DNA of 64,000 bases from Blastocystis hominis. Lineage: Eukaryota > Sar > Bigyra > Opalinata > Blastocystidae. Each line of letters begins with the position of its first letter. Position 1 is the stretch's first letter. The position numbers and the translations under genes are program-made. The stretch is from positions 757,001-821,000 of the forward strand of contig NW_013171838.1 in the NCBI RefSeq assembly GCF_000151665.1, given 5' to 3'. This document shows, piece by piece, positions 36,176-47,402 of the stretch. A model generated the notes under the pieces. The model had not been told where the DNA came from. It did not search any database and was given only the letters and a program-made list of their open reading frames with translations.

Positions 36176-36180
36176 AGCAT

Positions 36181-36924
36181 TCATTGTTCTTCATAAGCAG
36201 AACAGACAACATTCACTGGAGAATCGGATGAAGCCGCTTTCAGTTGGTCGCGGCTGATCGTGTAAGCACGATCCTCATCTTCCAGCAGATTAGAAAAGCA
36301 AAGCCCATCTACAGCTCGTTCTCTCCCTCGAACTCTACAGCAATTCGGACAAATACCACTGTCCGCGTGGTGACAGAGCTCAAAAAAGTACATGGCATAA
36401 TCACTCTGTGAAACGTACAGAGAAAAGCAAATGGCATGTAAAAACTCTGACTCAAGGAGATTGATTTCACGCGTCTGTAATCCTCCGATCTTGGCAAAAT
36501 AGCTATTCACACAGCAAACGTCTTCAAGATATTTCGTGGCAATTACCAGACTACAAAAGTCAGGTCGAGTGGAGAAGAGATTACCTTGTGACAAGAATAC
36601 GATGGATAGAAAGCGAATTAACAGCAACAGATTGACTTTGTATTAGGCGATCGATGTAAATTAGAGAAAAAATAAGTGGCTCGCTTCCGCAATGCGAGTA
36701 GGTACATAGTCTACGTAAAAGCGGCGATCGGATAGCTACCTCTGCAAGTAGTCATATATCGATATCCCAGGTTTGTGTTGAGAAGTAAAACAAGAAATGG
36801 TGGCAAAAGCAATGTTCTACAACTCAGCCAACAGGATTGATTCCACCTTGTCCTGTTCTTCCACAACGTGCTGCAGAATACAGCTAATCACAGATAGCAG
36901 ATTGTGCGCCTTTGTTTCCATCAT
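36181..36924 (-). CDS. PHO80/cyclin-P/U-type cyclin
   Basis: Regulatory subunit of a Pho85/CDK5-like kinase. From ATG 36924 (METKAHNLLSVISCILQHVV), a 30-nt intron and a 29-nt intron lead to the PHO80 cyclin-box sequence: PGISIYDYLQRL, IYIDRLIQSQS, LSIHRILVTSLVIATKYLED, VNSYFAKIGGLQTREINLLE and SEFLHAICFSLYVS. These blocks match the Pho80/Pcl cyclin fold, not A/B/D cyclins. A Cys-rich tail (HHADSGICPNCC) and an acidic end follow, with TGA at 36181-36183. In yeast this family acts in phosphate and glycogen signalling; the role here is unknown. Confidence 0.82.
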
Positions 36925-37381
36925 ACAGAACACAAGCTAACAGGCAGTAAAGAAGGAGGAAAAGATATCAAAAGAATCAAAAGGACTTCTAGATCAGTTA
37001 ATCTGCAACACAGTCCATACTCGAGAAAACTCAAAAAACAGATATTTGGTACAGTATAGAACAGTCAAAAAAGCTTAGACTGGTTTAATATTACTACAAG
37101 AGTACAAGATAGAGTTTTTTTGTTTTGTGGGAGAAGGGTAGTGTGCTTATAGGAATCATAGGGATCACTTTACGTTTGTGAAATAGCGATGAAAGCGAAC
37201 TGTACTCTTATTTCTCTGGCACCATTTTGTTGTAATGTAAGTAGTATATAATTTTACATGAGAGGAAGAAGTACCTTTGACTTGGCAGATAATAGTTGAG
37301 GCTCTTGTGCGCTATTGTAGTACAAATTGTGTTTTACCGGTTCGTTTTTCGCTGAAACGTACTTCACTCTTTTTCTTCGAA
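36925..37381. other. Divergent intergenic region
   Basis: About 460 bp between the divergently transcribed cyclin and GOS28 genes. It presumably carries both promoters. No conserved element was recognised. Confidence 0.5.
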
Positions 37382-38308
37382 ATGGCATCTGTACTCCCCT
37401 TCCCTGAATTCACTTATTATTAGTGGAATGTAGTCTTGTCTAACACGCGAATAATCGAAAATCGCCTTCAAGTGGGTTCTGCCTACACACTTGTTTCTTT
37501 TAGTCAAAACTCCAGCTCTATAGTTCTGCTATTCGGAACTTTGATATTTCCTGCCCAAATATTGGTATTTGAGAGATTATGGGGGTTTTCTGTAGAGAAG
37601 CAGTCAGAAGATATTGAGAATATGTGTGAAAGCATACAGACAATGATTCGGAATGTAGTTTATCGTCGATTGTATTCCTTGTAGTATGTGACGAGTCTGG
37701 ACGAACTAGTGAAGATAGCAGACTATCAAGCCGATCCCAAATATAACTCTATCATTGAAGTATGGGTTCGGTGCCTGTTCTTTTTTTTTAGCGGCAAAAA
37801 GCGGTTCTCGTCGACTTTCGTAAAGACTTCAATCGTATTAATGTAACTTTTTTTTATTTCTATAATGGATAGGATATTTTATCGCTGAAACGAGAACGGC
37901 AGCAACTACTTCACCCTCAACATGTTCATTCGTTTTCCATCGATTGTTTTTTATTCCTAATTTCTAGCATGTCTTCAGAGGACTCCGATGTAAAAGCTCT
38001 TTTGAAGGAGCGAGGCGCTGTTCACGCATCGCTCCAAATGGCAGATTCGTATCTGGAGTAGTTTGCGTGTCTGTTCTCTCACGCATAGTCGCGCTGCCGA
38101 ATCGCACAGTCTTTTAGTGAATCAGAGAAAGCGTTTGGAGTCCAGCCGTTCCAAAGTTCTCTCTGTCTTTACGCGACTTCCCATGGTGAATGAGCTGATG
38201 CGGAAGATCGGCGATAAGAAAACGCGCGATAACTTGATTGTGGCTGTTGTGATGGCTTGCTGTATCTTTTTCTGTATTTGGTATATCTTGCATTCGCTTC
38301 TTTTTTAC
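37382..38308 (+). CDS. GOSR1: GOS28/GOSR1-type Qb-SNARE, 3' end unresolved
   Basis: Golgi v-SNARE that pairs with syntaxin 5. Exon 1 is only MAS. A 33-nt intron leads to WNVVLSNTRIIENRLQ, and further introns (about 30-33 nt) to EKQSEDIENMCESIQTMIRN, RQKAVLVDFRKDFNRINDIL and ALLKERGAVHASLQMADSYL. The SNARE motif runs through RAAESHSLLVNQRKRLESSR, and the end has MRKIGDKKTRDNLIVAVVMA and CCIFFCIWY, the usual GOS28 tail anchor. No stop follows: the frame stays open for more than 200 nt into the convergent neighbour. The true end is therefore probably made by cleavage soon after the anchor, near 38300. Confidence 0.82.
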
Positions 38309-38338
38309 ACAAACATGAGGCAAATAGCGTATTACACA

Positions 38339-40123
38339 TCACAAGAACAGATAAACGACGTAGCCTTCCACAGGCTGGACCAGCTTCCCGATTCCCTCCG
38401 CAATCACTTCGTACGGTTGGTCCACTTCGGACCGATCGTAGATCAAACAGGGCAAATGGATCTCCACTCCCCTCAATCGCTGAAGGTCCTCTCCTCTCAC
38501 CGAGACCAGAGGGGAAATCTCCACAACTCGCGACTCGCCCTCGATCAGAGCTTGGTTGTGTTGGAGATATGTCAGATGAGTCGCTTCCATGCTTCGCACC
38601 GCTGTCTCGGGACACGCAACATGGCTTCCTAGACATGACCATCGCGACACATTCGCTACCGGGAGGATTTCGAATGGGGTTGTATTCCGCTCGCGGGATC
38701 ATAATCACATCCAGCTTTCGAACCAGCTGCAGAATATCCGTGAGATAGAACTGCATCTTGTAGGCGTTCGGCGTGACTGGCTTGATCGTTCGACCCAAAA
38801 TCGAATCATAGTAAGGAGTCGCCTTCTTCACGATATGACAACTACACGTCAGCCAAAAAAGTGAACAGGAAACGAGTCGGGAAGAGCAGACTCCACGCAC
38901 TTTTCTGAGAGAAACGAAACCGTCATGATGGTATCGAAAACGAACCCGATCCGATACACCATTTCTCCGAACTGATTGCGTTTGCAGATCTTTCGATAGC
39001 CCATTTCAGAATCAATCGCCATAAAGGGACGATGCTTGTACTGCACGAGGACCGAGAGTTGCTCTTCAGGACACGACTTCTCCACGCACTTCATGCAAAC
39101 TTCGCTTCCACACTCATGGCAGTAGCCCAAAAAGAACGGATCCGCAGGCTACACATCAGAACGACTCGATCCATCCATCTACCAGCTCCATCGCGTTGTC
39201 CACTCCAAACACATGGATGTACTCGATGCCTTTCTCCTTCCACTGACTCGGAAGATGATGGCGGTGCATTGCAAAATAGAAACCACCGCTTCCATCGGGA
39301 GAGAGAGCGATCTAGATGAAAAGCAAAACCTGAACCAACCTGATTCTTCTTCTGCATGATGAAAAGTCCTTCCTGGTCCACACAGGGAAGGGAGCCTTGC
39401 GAGAAGAGAACAAACTGACTCTCGGAGAGATTATAGTAGTTGTGCTTCTTGAGAAGAGCGGAGATCGAGTCGTTGTTGAACTCCGAGGTCATGATGTAGA
39501 TAGGGATGTTCACTTGAATGTGGAAACGTTGCTCCACGATGTTTTGGATCTTTCGAACCGACAGGAAAATCCGTTCGAAAAGCGTTTTATCTACAATAAA
39601 AAGGCAAGGAGAGAACGAACGAGAAGGAAAGCCAAAATCACAATCCCCCTTCGGAACTGTCGGATTAAAATGGGTTGACTAAAAGCTAAGGACTGTCAAA
39701 AGACCCAAACCTGGCCACCCGATAACAAAACTAGAGCTACCTTTCCGTCAGCTATCAGTTTGCAGCCTGCCGTCTTGTACTTCTCTCTATCTTCCGGATC
39801 CACGTCTTCCGAATATATGTAATTCTGAAATAAACAGGACAGATCGAATCGTACCTCTGGATATTCGGATATTTTTTCATACAAACTATTCAATTTTCCG
39901 CTTTGGCTTATTGATTTCGAATATAAGTTGCGGGAACGGATTAGGTCAAAACTCCGACACTTTAGTGTGAAGCAATAATAAGGAGTCGTACTTGACGTAC
40001 AAGCGATGCAATATCCTCCTCAGTGTAATCATCTTCTTCAAAAAAACTCAAGACATGCGTTTGATCAGCCCGATAGATTTCATCCAATACATCCTTCGGT
40101 ATTTTGCTGCGGATAGATTCCAT
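38339..40123 (-). CDS. UAP1: UDP-N-acetylhexosamine pyrophosphorylase
   Basis: Makes UDP-GlcNAc (or UDP-GalNAc) from the hexosamine-1-phosphate and UTP. From ATG 40123 (MESIRSKIPKDVLDEIYRAD), introns of 28-34 nt link GKVALVLLSGGQ to THFNPTVPKGDCDFGFPSHK, and then to IPIYIMTSEFNND, FVLFSQGSLPCVDQEGLFIM, SPDGSGGFYFAM, IEYIHVFGVDNAMEL, ADPFFLGYC, QLVRKLDVIMIPRAEYNP and RVVEISPLVSVRGEDL. All are family blocks. The nucleotide-binding signature, normally GGxGTRLG, reads GGQSTHF here. The stop is TGA at 38339-38341. It converges with GOS28 only tens of bases away. Its substrate comes from the mutase at 6.5-8.3 kb. Confidence 0.88.
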
Positions 40124-40424
40124 AACTACCAATTTTGTGTTGAGGGTTAAGGGGAGTTTCATTTTGAGTCGATTCTTTTCAGCAACTGACTCTTGCAACT
40201 GTAGTTTTTTTTTCCAAATTTGAATGAAAGCAACAGACACTTGCAAATTACACACGAAATTGAGGTTTTAGCAAATCAATTGTCGACTCGCCGTCTCTTT
40301 GGTAGGCCCTTATAACCATTCCTTTCTGTCCACAATTGGGCTTCGAACAAGTCCCGCATTGCATTATTTCGCTCGCGATGAAACGCCTTTTCTCCTTTAT
40401 TAGTTCGATTTGTCGCAACTTTTC

Positions 40425-41638
40425 ATGAGTTCGGAAATAGCATCCATTCCAAAACTGCGCGAAGTACTTGCTGCACGCTTCGTTTTATGAAATAGTTCCT
40501 AGAGAATGAGGAAAACGTTTTGACCATTGCCAATACTCTCCTCAGCGGAAGAGGTCCGTCAAAGTATGATGTTACGGAGATCTTTCAGACTGAAGAGAGT
40601 ACTTTGAGGTGATTTGGTCATTGATGCAATAGATGAATATAGAAAGCACTCCAGATGCACGAAGGGGAAGCATATCGACGAATGGTTCCGAGATGAGGCG
40701 CATCGCAGAGAAGCAAAGCTTCCGCAGGTTGCTGAGGAGGATGTGACAATGCTGATCAAGCTTGTGATGGAAGCGCTTCTTGACAGAAAGCTTTTGCATA
40801 CCGCGCAGAAACCCGATAATCTCCGTCGCATCATTCGCGTAAACGGCGACATGTGGGATAAGAAATATGTTTATTCTTGGGATTACGACGGTCCTGCTGT
40901 GCGTCTAGCTTGGTTTCGTAAAGTGTAGGGAATGCGATACTTGAAGACGGCATTCACCCTTCTCGCCATTGTCGCTGTGTTCACCTACAGAATTTGGCCC
41001 CGCCCGCTCCAGAATATCGTCTTTTATCTGTTGCTCTTCCTGACCCTGGGTTTGATTGGCCTCGAAGTGATTCGTTTTGCCATCTTCCTCGTCTGCTACC
41101 TCTTCGGCTACCGAATCTGGATCTTCCCAGACCTGGATCGTGACGATAAGGGCATTTTCGGTGTGTTCACTCCGCTCATTTCGGTGGAAGTAGGAAGAAA
41201 TGGAGCTGGCATTTGATTATTTCAGAAAATCGAGGATGGACACACCACAGCTCGGATTGTCGTTCTGGGCATTTTGGGAGCGACTCTCGCGATGTACTTG
41301 GCGAATCCTCGTGGATTCACGCGCGGATGCATGACTGTGTACAACACGGGCGTGCAGACAGGTGCGAGTTGTAGTGCCTTCTCCTATGTGTAGTGCAGTG
41401 GACGCGAGGTGAATGGCTGTCGTTCAAGATCGCGGTGGCGGAGCGAATGAAGGGACTCGTCAAGACGCAACCAGGAGCGCAAGCGAAGCCCAGTGCAGAG
41501 AATGTGAAGCCGCGAGTCCCTGTGTACAACCCAGACGAGGATGCATTGTATGACTTTACGGAGGAGGAGGCGGTGAACGAGGACGATTTGTACGATCTGG
41601 ACGAATTAGATGCGATTGAGTTGGATATTGAGGCCTAA
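40425..41638 (+). CDS. SEC62: Sec62 ER translocon subunit
   Basis: Subunit of the Sec61/62/63 channel complex for post-translational import. Exons from ATG 40425 (MSSEIASIPKLRE), through introns of 32 and 34 nt, give SKYDVTEIFQTEESTLR and HIDEWFRDEAHRREAKLPQ. The Sec62 core YSWDYDGPAVRLAWFR follows, then two membrane helices (AFTLLAIVAVFTYRIWP; NIVFYLLLFLTLGLIGLEVI and on) and GYRIWIFPDLDRDDKGIFG. The C-terminal cytosolic tail is acidic (DEDALYDFTEEEAVNEDDLY). One intron near 40926 appears to be only 24 nt. The stop is TAA at 41636-41638, inside a short tandem repeat. Confidence 0.87.
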
Positions 41639-41690
41639 GTGGCGATTGAGTTGGATATCGAGGCCTAAGTGGCGATTGAGTTGTGGCGTG
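41610..41690 (+). repeat. Tandem repeat of about 30 bp spanning the Sec62 stop codon
   Basis: The unit GCGATTGAGTTGGATATYGA plus GGCCTAAGTG occurs twice and then begins a third time. The first copy contains the Sec62 stop, so the stop codon has been duplicated into the 3' UTR. Confidence 0.85.
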
Positions 41691-41906
41691 TTTGAGTGAA
41701 CAAACAAGGGAGTGAAGAGCATGCAATTCTTGGAGAAAATAGGGCGTTTCCTCGTTGTTGTTGTTGTTGTTGGGAAGAACTGCATTATTTAAAACGTCCT
41801 ACGTGGAGAAAGAAGGACCAACAGCGTACAAGAGCATTTAAAAGAGACACAAGTATGATACAAACGACGAGCGTACATCGCCAATAAGAAGAAATTAGTA
41901 TGAGAA

Positions 41907-42330
41907 TCAGGGGTTCGCAGAGGAGCAGCAAACAACTGTAGAGAATGAGCTGGCGTCTACAGGGGAGTGGGAATTGATACTGCAACAATACTCTTGCTTA
42001 TATACAAACTGAAGTCCAACCAAGGCTGCGACATTGAGCAAAAACACCAGTGTGCTGAATGAAAGAGGAAGCAAAGAACGAAATAAAGTGAACTATTAGT
42101 AAATGTGGAGCAAAAAGAAGCATACAGAGTTCCCGAAAGCCATGTACGTACACAGTCCATAGAATCCCGAAAAGTGAATATCGCGAGCATCACTAGTATT
42201 GGAGCCTTCATGAAGAGATTACCTGTTAGAGTCTAATACATACATTATGCAAAGGTACACGACATTCACCAAGTAACCAAAGAATAGGACATCGACAAAC
42301 GATGTCTGGAACGAACTGTTTTCTTGACAG
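41907..42330 (-). CDS. Multi-pass membrane protein, unrecognised, N-terminus unresolved
   Basis: The minus strand carries hydrophobic segments joined by a 34-nt and a 59-nt intron: SFVDVLFFGYLVNVVYLCIM, APILVMLAIFTF, then LPLSFSTLVFLLNVAALVGL. A short Cys/Ser tail ends at TGA 41907-41909. Upstream in frame there is a Cys-rich stretch (FDCCCLNPIDCQENSS) reminiscent of extracellular loops such as those of tetraspanins, but no family can be assigned. The start was not found. The reading overlaps the proposed first exon of the WW/SH3 gene on the other strand, so at least one of the two 5' models is wrong. Confidence 0.4.
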
Positions 42331-45300
42331 TCTATAGGATTTAGGCAACAGCAATCAAATTTGTACAATCATTGCAAAAGAAAGCAGCAATGTCGCAAAG
42401 AAGCTGCTCAACCGAACGGTGCTCAAAGAGAGAAACCATAACGAGATATATCCTTCTCTCTTTAATCACCTACATCAAAATCGCAGCGAAAGACGACTTT
42501 ATTATAAGAGAAGCCAATCTGGTCCTTATCGAGATTGCGCTGATAATAAAACAACTATCATTCGAATAGTTCAGCTATTCGTACCACCGTTGAAGAGACT
42601 GCATAGACAATTAAAAAAAGAGAAATCATCACTGCAATAGGTAATTGTTTGAAAGAACTGGAATACAATGGAGGGAAAGGCCTATTTCTGGAATTCCCGA
42701 AATTGACAGCACATCCGTTTAAAAACCATGTTTCTCTCCTGAGATCTCTAATGGATGATTTTGTTTGGTATGAATGCATCTATCCTGGAAATAGCTCCAG
42801 TTTTTACACCAATATTAAAACTGGAGCTGTCGTAAAGAATGTTCCGCAAGATGATCCGGATGTTGCTAGAATCAGGAATTTTAGTTGTGATGATAACTTT
42901 TCGAAAGATTGCTACCGATATATATCCTATTTTATGGAATTGTTATAAATCTTAATTATCACATTAGTACAGCCCGCGAATCGTTTGCGAAGGAGAGACC
43001 GGAGGAGGTTAGCGTTGAAAAGGGATCCATGGTGTTCTGCTTTAGTGAAGAGATCGACGGATGGGTGTATGTGCGAACGATGAAAGGGGAAAGCGGTTAT
43101 GCCCCTGCCAGTTATCTGAATCCATTAGTTTTGAAATTCCTCGAACGAGATACTATTCACAGCAGATCGAGTGACATCATTAGCTCAAACACAATGGGCC
43201 ATGACATTCACGGAGTTGTCGTGGCAAGTTTACGTCCAACGAGAAATGGTACTTATTCAACGTCTTTTTCTGTGAATTCAACTGATTTTTAGGTATGATC
43301 TAGATCGCTCTTCCAAAAGAGTCATGAGCAACGCCACCCAAATCAGTCAGCGCAGGTCGATTCAACGAACAAAAACCGAAATCATTTGTACATCTTTCCT
43401 CTCTTTTCCAACATACAGCGAACCATTTGCTATGTTCTATGCTTCCCTTCTTCATTCGGACCGTTTTTTCTCATCCCTTTGTTATTCCGTATGACATCGT
43501 AGTGCTTTGTGCTGCGAGTAATCTTTTTAGTGGATCATCGAGACGTTAAAATCGAGGTTGAACTTGCAACCAGCACAATTCAACGAGATTCTGACCAAGT
43601 GCAACGTTTCCGTGGATATCTACAACTCCTACACTTCTCTCATGTGTGTGAGCACGATGTCTCCCGATTTTATCCTATTCCGAGGATTGTTTGGCAGCTA
43701 CAGCAGTCCGTACTCCTCGAACCAGTCGTTCAGTCGGTCTCGACCTATGCAGCGCAGCAGTTATTCTTCCCACAGTAGTGCGTCTGACCTACCTGCAGAG
43801 AGTACTGGCGGTGCGCTTCCGAAGGAGAGCAAGAGCGACAAGAAGAAGCCTTCGAGAAAGTCGCTGCCGAGCGCGCTGGAGGCACGGAGAATCACGGAGT
43901 TGGAGGAGGTCAACACGGAAGTGATGAGCACATCCTCGAAGGTGTCCATCCCGCAGTCGGCAGCCAGCTCGATCAACGAGTCTGCGGACAAGCCGGTCTC
44001 TCAAAAAGTGGAGAAGGCGGCTGCTGCCGCTGTGGGCAAGTCAGACGGCGACGTTTTGAAAGAGGGAACGGCCAAACCCGACGAAGTGGTGTCTGACAGT
44101 CAAGCAAAGAGCTCTTCACAGCCACTTCCTACTCCTCCAGAAGCAGCGGAAGCGACAGAACTGGTCGAAGCGACAGAGAAGACAGTAGTGCCAGGCGCTG
44201 CAGAAGCAATAGAGAAGACAGTAGTGCCAGGCGCTGCAGAACCAGCAGAAGCGCCGAAAGAGACCGTAGTACCAGAAGTTCCGAAGGAGACAAAAGTTCC
44301 AGAAGCGACGAAAACACCAGCGGCGAATGAAAAGATAGAACAGTCCGTAAAGGGAGGCTATCGAACCATCGTTGTCCCCCCGATTTGCACCGATTCCGCC
44401 GCCTTCAAGACGAGCGAGGTAGGACTTTTTCGCTCTCGTTCATCAAGCAGATAAGCGGGGAGACTCCGAAACAAGAGCAAGAGGCTACGCCAACCCAATC
44501 GGTTCCAGCGTATCCCTGCACACAACCTCGCAATACATCTCCTGCCACGACTTCAGCCCCGTCCGCTCCGATTCTTTATTCGGATCTGAACGAATACGAC
44601 TTCATGCACTACGCATCGATCTATTTCCAGCGAAAGAAGCCCCGCCTATTCCACTCGTTCTCGCTGGAGGAGCTCATATCGTACACCACGGAAGTGCCTC
44701 TGCGTCCGCTGCACTTCATTCATCAGCTGATCACGTCGACGGTTCTGGAGATCGAGCGGGACATCATGATCTTCATGGACATCACGGTTGGATATATGTC
44801 CTCCGAGTCCACTTCCACCGTGAACAAGAAGCTGCTGGATAACATTGTCTACCAGAGCTTCTGGAGTCAAAGCATCTTTGACGAAGTGGTGTGCTTCACG
44901 ATGAAAGAGATCAACAACAACCCGCAAGAGACGAGTTGCTATCTGGGATTCAAGCTGCTCTATATCTTGCTGATGATGCGTCGTCCGTCTCTGCCTCTTT
45001 TGAAGTATGTGCTCTCCTTCGTGTATCGGCAGATTGTCGATTCGAACGTGGGAGGCTTTGCCCGCGAGATCATGAAGGAATACTTGGAGAATCCCAGCCC
45101 AGCGATCGGCAACTTCGACATGAATTGGTTCGCGAAGATCTGCGACCTGGCCGACCAAGGCTTCAAGCCCTTCCCTCTGTCCCTGGCGCATCTTTCCTTG
45201 AAGGAGATCATTGAGACGGAGAACTTCGCGGGCATGCTGCTGAGCCACGGCATCATGCCGCCAAAGAACTTCTCCTATGCGTGGTACCCCCTTTCATGTA

Positions 45301-46800
45301 GTTCCGCATCGCTGACTCCACTGGTAGGCACTTCGATCTGTCGCGACCCCTACGTGCACCAAATGTTTTCCTCGTTCCTCCAAGGAGTGATTCTGTACAT
45401 CCGAATCACGCACGACCGCGAGTTCAAAGAGCGGCTCGTCATTCTGGACGAGTCCCTTCTGAAGATCCGCTGGATGTCGCTCCACTCCACCAAGCCGAAG
45501 CTGCGCGAGTTCCACGTGAAGGACTTCGAGGTGAGTGTGGCCGTTGGTGCCGATTCGTAGAGCGTGAGTTGGATCAAGGGTTCCATTGAGGGACTGAACC
45601 ACCAGGAACTTTTCGCGATCAAGCTGACGCTCTACAACACCGACGAGACCATCAACATTGCAGTGTCCTCCCATATCGAGCGCGACCGCGTCTTGCGGTT
45701 CCTGAACCAGTGGATCAACTGGTATCAGCTCTACGCGCAGGATCTTGACTCGATGGACCCGAATACCCTGACCCAGGAGAAGAAATCGCTCTCGGAAGAA
45801 GACACGCCAGGGAAGAAGTATCGCCGCTCCCTCGAGCAGTATTTGGACACGGTGGAGCCGTTCGCTGCCTCTCTGACCAACCCGTACAATAGTCTTTCCG
45901 ACTCGTGCAGCACTCCGCACTCCACCACAATATCGCCCAGCAACTCCATGTCGGGTTCGTTCCCTCAAACCAAGTCGGGCAAGCGCGGATTTGACTTCAG
46001 TGCGGTGAACGCGGACGCGGTCGACCAGCTCAAACGCAACCAAGTGCTGTCGAAATCGACCGCCACGCCGCCCAATTCGCTCACTCCGGTTTTGAACTAC
46101 TCGACTCCCCAGGACAACATCATCCAGCTACAGTCGCTGATTCCCTATCCCTATCACGACCACATTCCGAAGATTTTGCAGGTGCTGGTGTACTACCTGT
46201 ACAAGCTGGACGCCTACTCCAGCGAGGGTATTTTCCGCATTTCCTCGCTGGAAAGCACCACGCAGCAGCTGAAGAACGACCTCACCGACGGCTGCTATGC
46301 GGCGATCCTGGACGTCAATTCGGGATTTCTGATCGCAAGTGGGAGCATGCAGAATGTATGAGCTGTAGACATGATCAAGACGGTTCTCCGAGGGCTGCGA
46401 CCCATGCTGATCGTCGATTCTGTCGAAGCGAAGATCCTTCAGCTCGGAAAGCAAAAGGTCATTCCTCCGGAAGAGGCGTGGCGCATAATCCAAGAACTGC
46501 CGCCAGAGAACTATAAGACGTTCATGTATATTATGACGATGATTCTGTACACGTCACGCGTGGAGGTGAATCGAATGAAGGTTAATGCGCTTCTCCTAGT
46601 TTTTATTATGAACTTTATGCGTTGTGGGTAGGAGGTGATGGAGGTGTGTGACCTGCAGATCCGATGATGATGATGAAATGTGCTTTAATGCGATGAATAT
46701 GGTGAATTGGGCGTTACACTTTTTCGAGGTCATAGCTGACACGTTAGAACAACACTTTGATATATCAGAATTTGATGATGATTTCCCCAAAATTAATTGA
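42247..46800 (+). CDS. WW-SH3-MyTH4-RhoGAP multidomain protein
   Basis: A cytoskeletal-type Rho GTPase-activating protein. A WW domain lies near 42.76-42.85 kb (WYECIYPGNSSSFYTN), then an SH3 domain (ESFAKERPEEVSVEKGSMVF, EIDGWVYVRTMKGESGYAP). A long Ser/Ala/Glu-rich linker follows, then MyTH4 (PLRPLHFIHQLITSTVLEIE, CYLGFKLLYILLMMRRPSLP) and RhoGAP (YYLYKLDAYSSEGIFRISSL, VLRGLRPMLIV, LPPENYKTFMYIM). The RhoGAP arginine finger is GIFRISS. Introns are about 26-44 nt. The end is firm: a 31-nt intron leads to an acidic tail and TGA 46798-46800, then TGTTTGTT two bases on. The first exons (before about 42,380) are uncertain. Confidence 0.82.
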
Positions 46801-46802
46801 GC

Positions 46803-46810
46803 TGTTTGTT
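46803..46810 (+). terminator. TGTTTGTT motif 2 nt after the RhoGAP stop
   Basis: Exact TGTTTGTT directly after TGA at 46798-46800, the tightest spacing in the window. Confidence 0.65.
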
Positions 46811-47214
46811 CGAAAAGGGCAGATAAGGAAATTAACACGACGATTGCACGCAGACTAAGAACAATCCAGTATAATAGAATTTTATTCGCAACCATTGAAC
46901 TCTCAAGGTTAGAAATTCCACAATTTTCTTTAGTTCGTCCGTGTGGAGTGGTAAGTGGCATTGAGCAATGTGTGGCCAAAGAATTGATGAAAAACTTCGC
47001 CCCTATCAGAAGCATTCATGTTGATAGGAATTGATCGTTTCTGATCTTAGTTTTCTGGAGTTGTATTCAGGTTCTGGATAGGACCATTTCTATCTGGCTT
47101 GCAAATCCAGAATAGGAATAATGCACTCGCTAGTGTTTTAGTCTGCTTGTGATTATTTACATTAGTAGTGTTATTAACATTTCTGTAGATTGTAAGTCGT
47201 GTTTTATTTTTTGA

Positions 47215-47400
47215 GTTTGGTCGGGAATGTTTGGATCCGGCGGCGACGATGTGTGACTCGGACCTTCGGGTCCAGGCATACGTGACTCCCGCTCTTGCAC
47301 GCCATGGAAGGTAGTCCGACTACCGCTCAGTGAAGTCTCAGGCAGCAAGCAGATCCTAGATTTATGGACGGTTGAGCTTGCGCAAGCTTGCTCCTGCCCT
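47215..47400. ncRNA. Candidate structured RNA (three perfect hairpins)
   Basis: A GC-rich patch in AT-rich intergenic DNA. It holds GGACC-TTCG-GGTCC (47260-47273, a UUCG tetraloop stem), GGTAGT-CCG-ACTACC (47310-47324) and AGCTTGCGCAAGCT (47375-47388), plus GC-rich flanks. No protein frame is convincing. I could not match it to tRNA, U-snRNA, SRP, RNase P or U3 consensus by eye. The strand is undetermined. Confidence 0.4.
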
Positions 47401-47402
47401 GC

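Noticed and set aside
37840-38000. 44-nt intron before the MSSEDSDVK segment in GOS28
   Set aside because: Removing it breaks the frame, whereas reading straight through keeps it, so no intron was modelled there.
46596-47015. 139-codon minus-strand frame overlapping the RhoGAP 3' end
   Set aside because: Its first part is antisense to a conserved, well-terminated exon and it shows no recognisable domain. A small real gene in 46.8-47.0 kb cannot be excluded.
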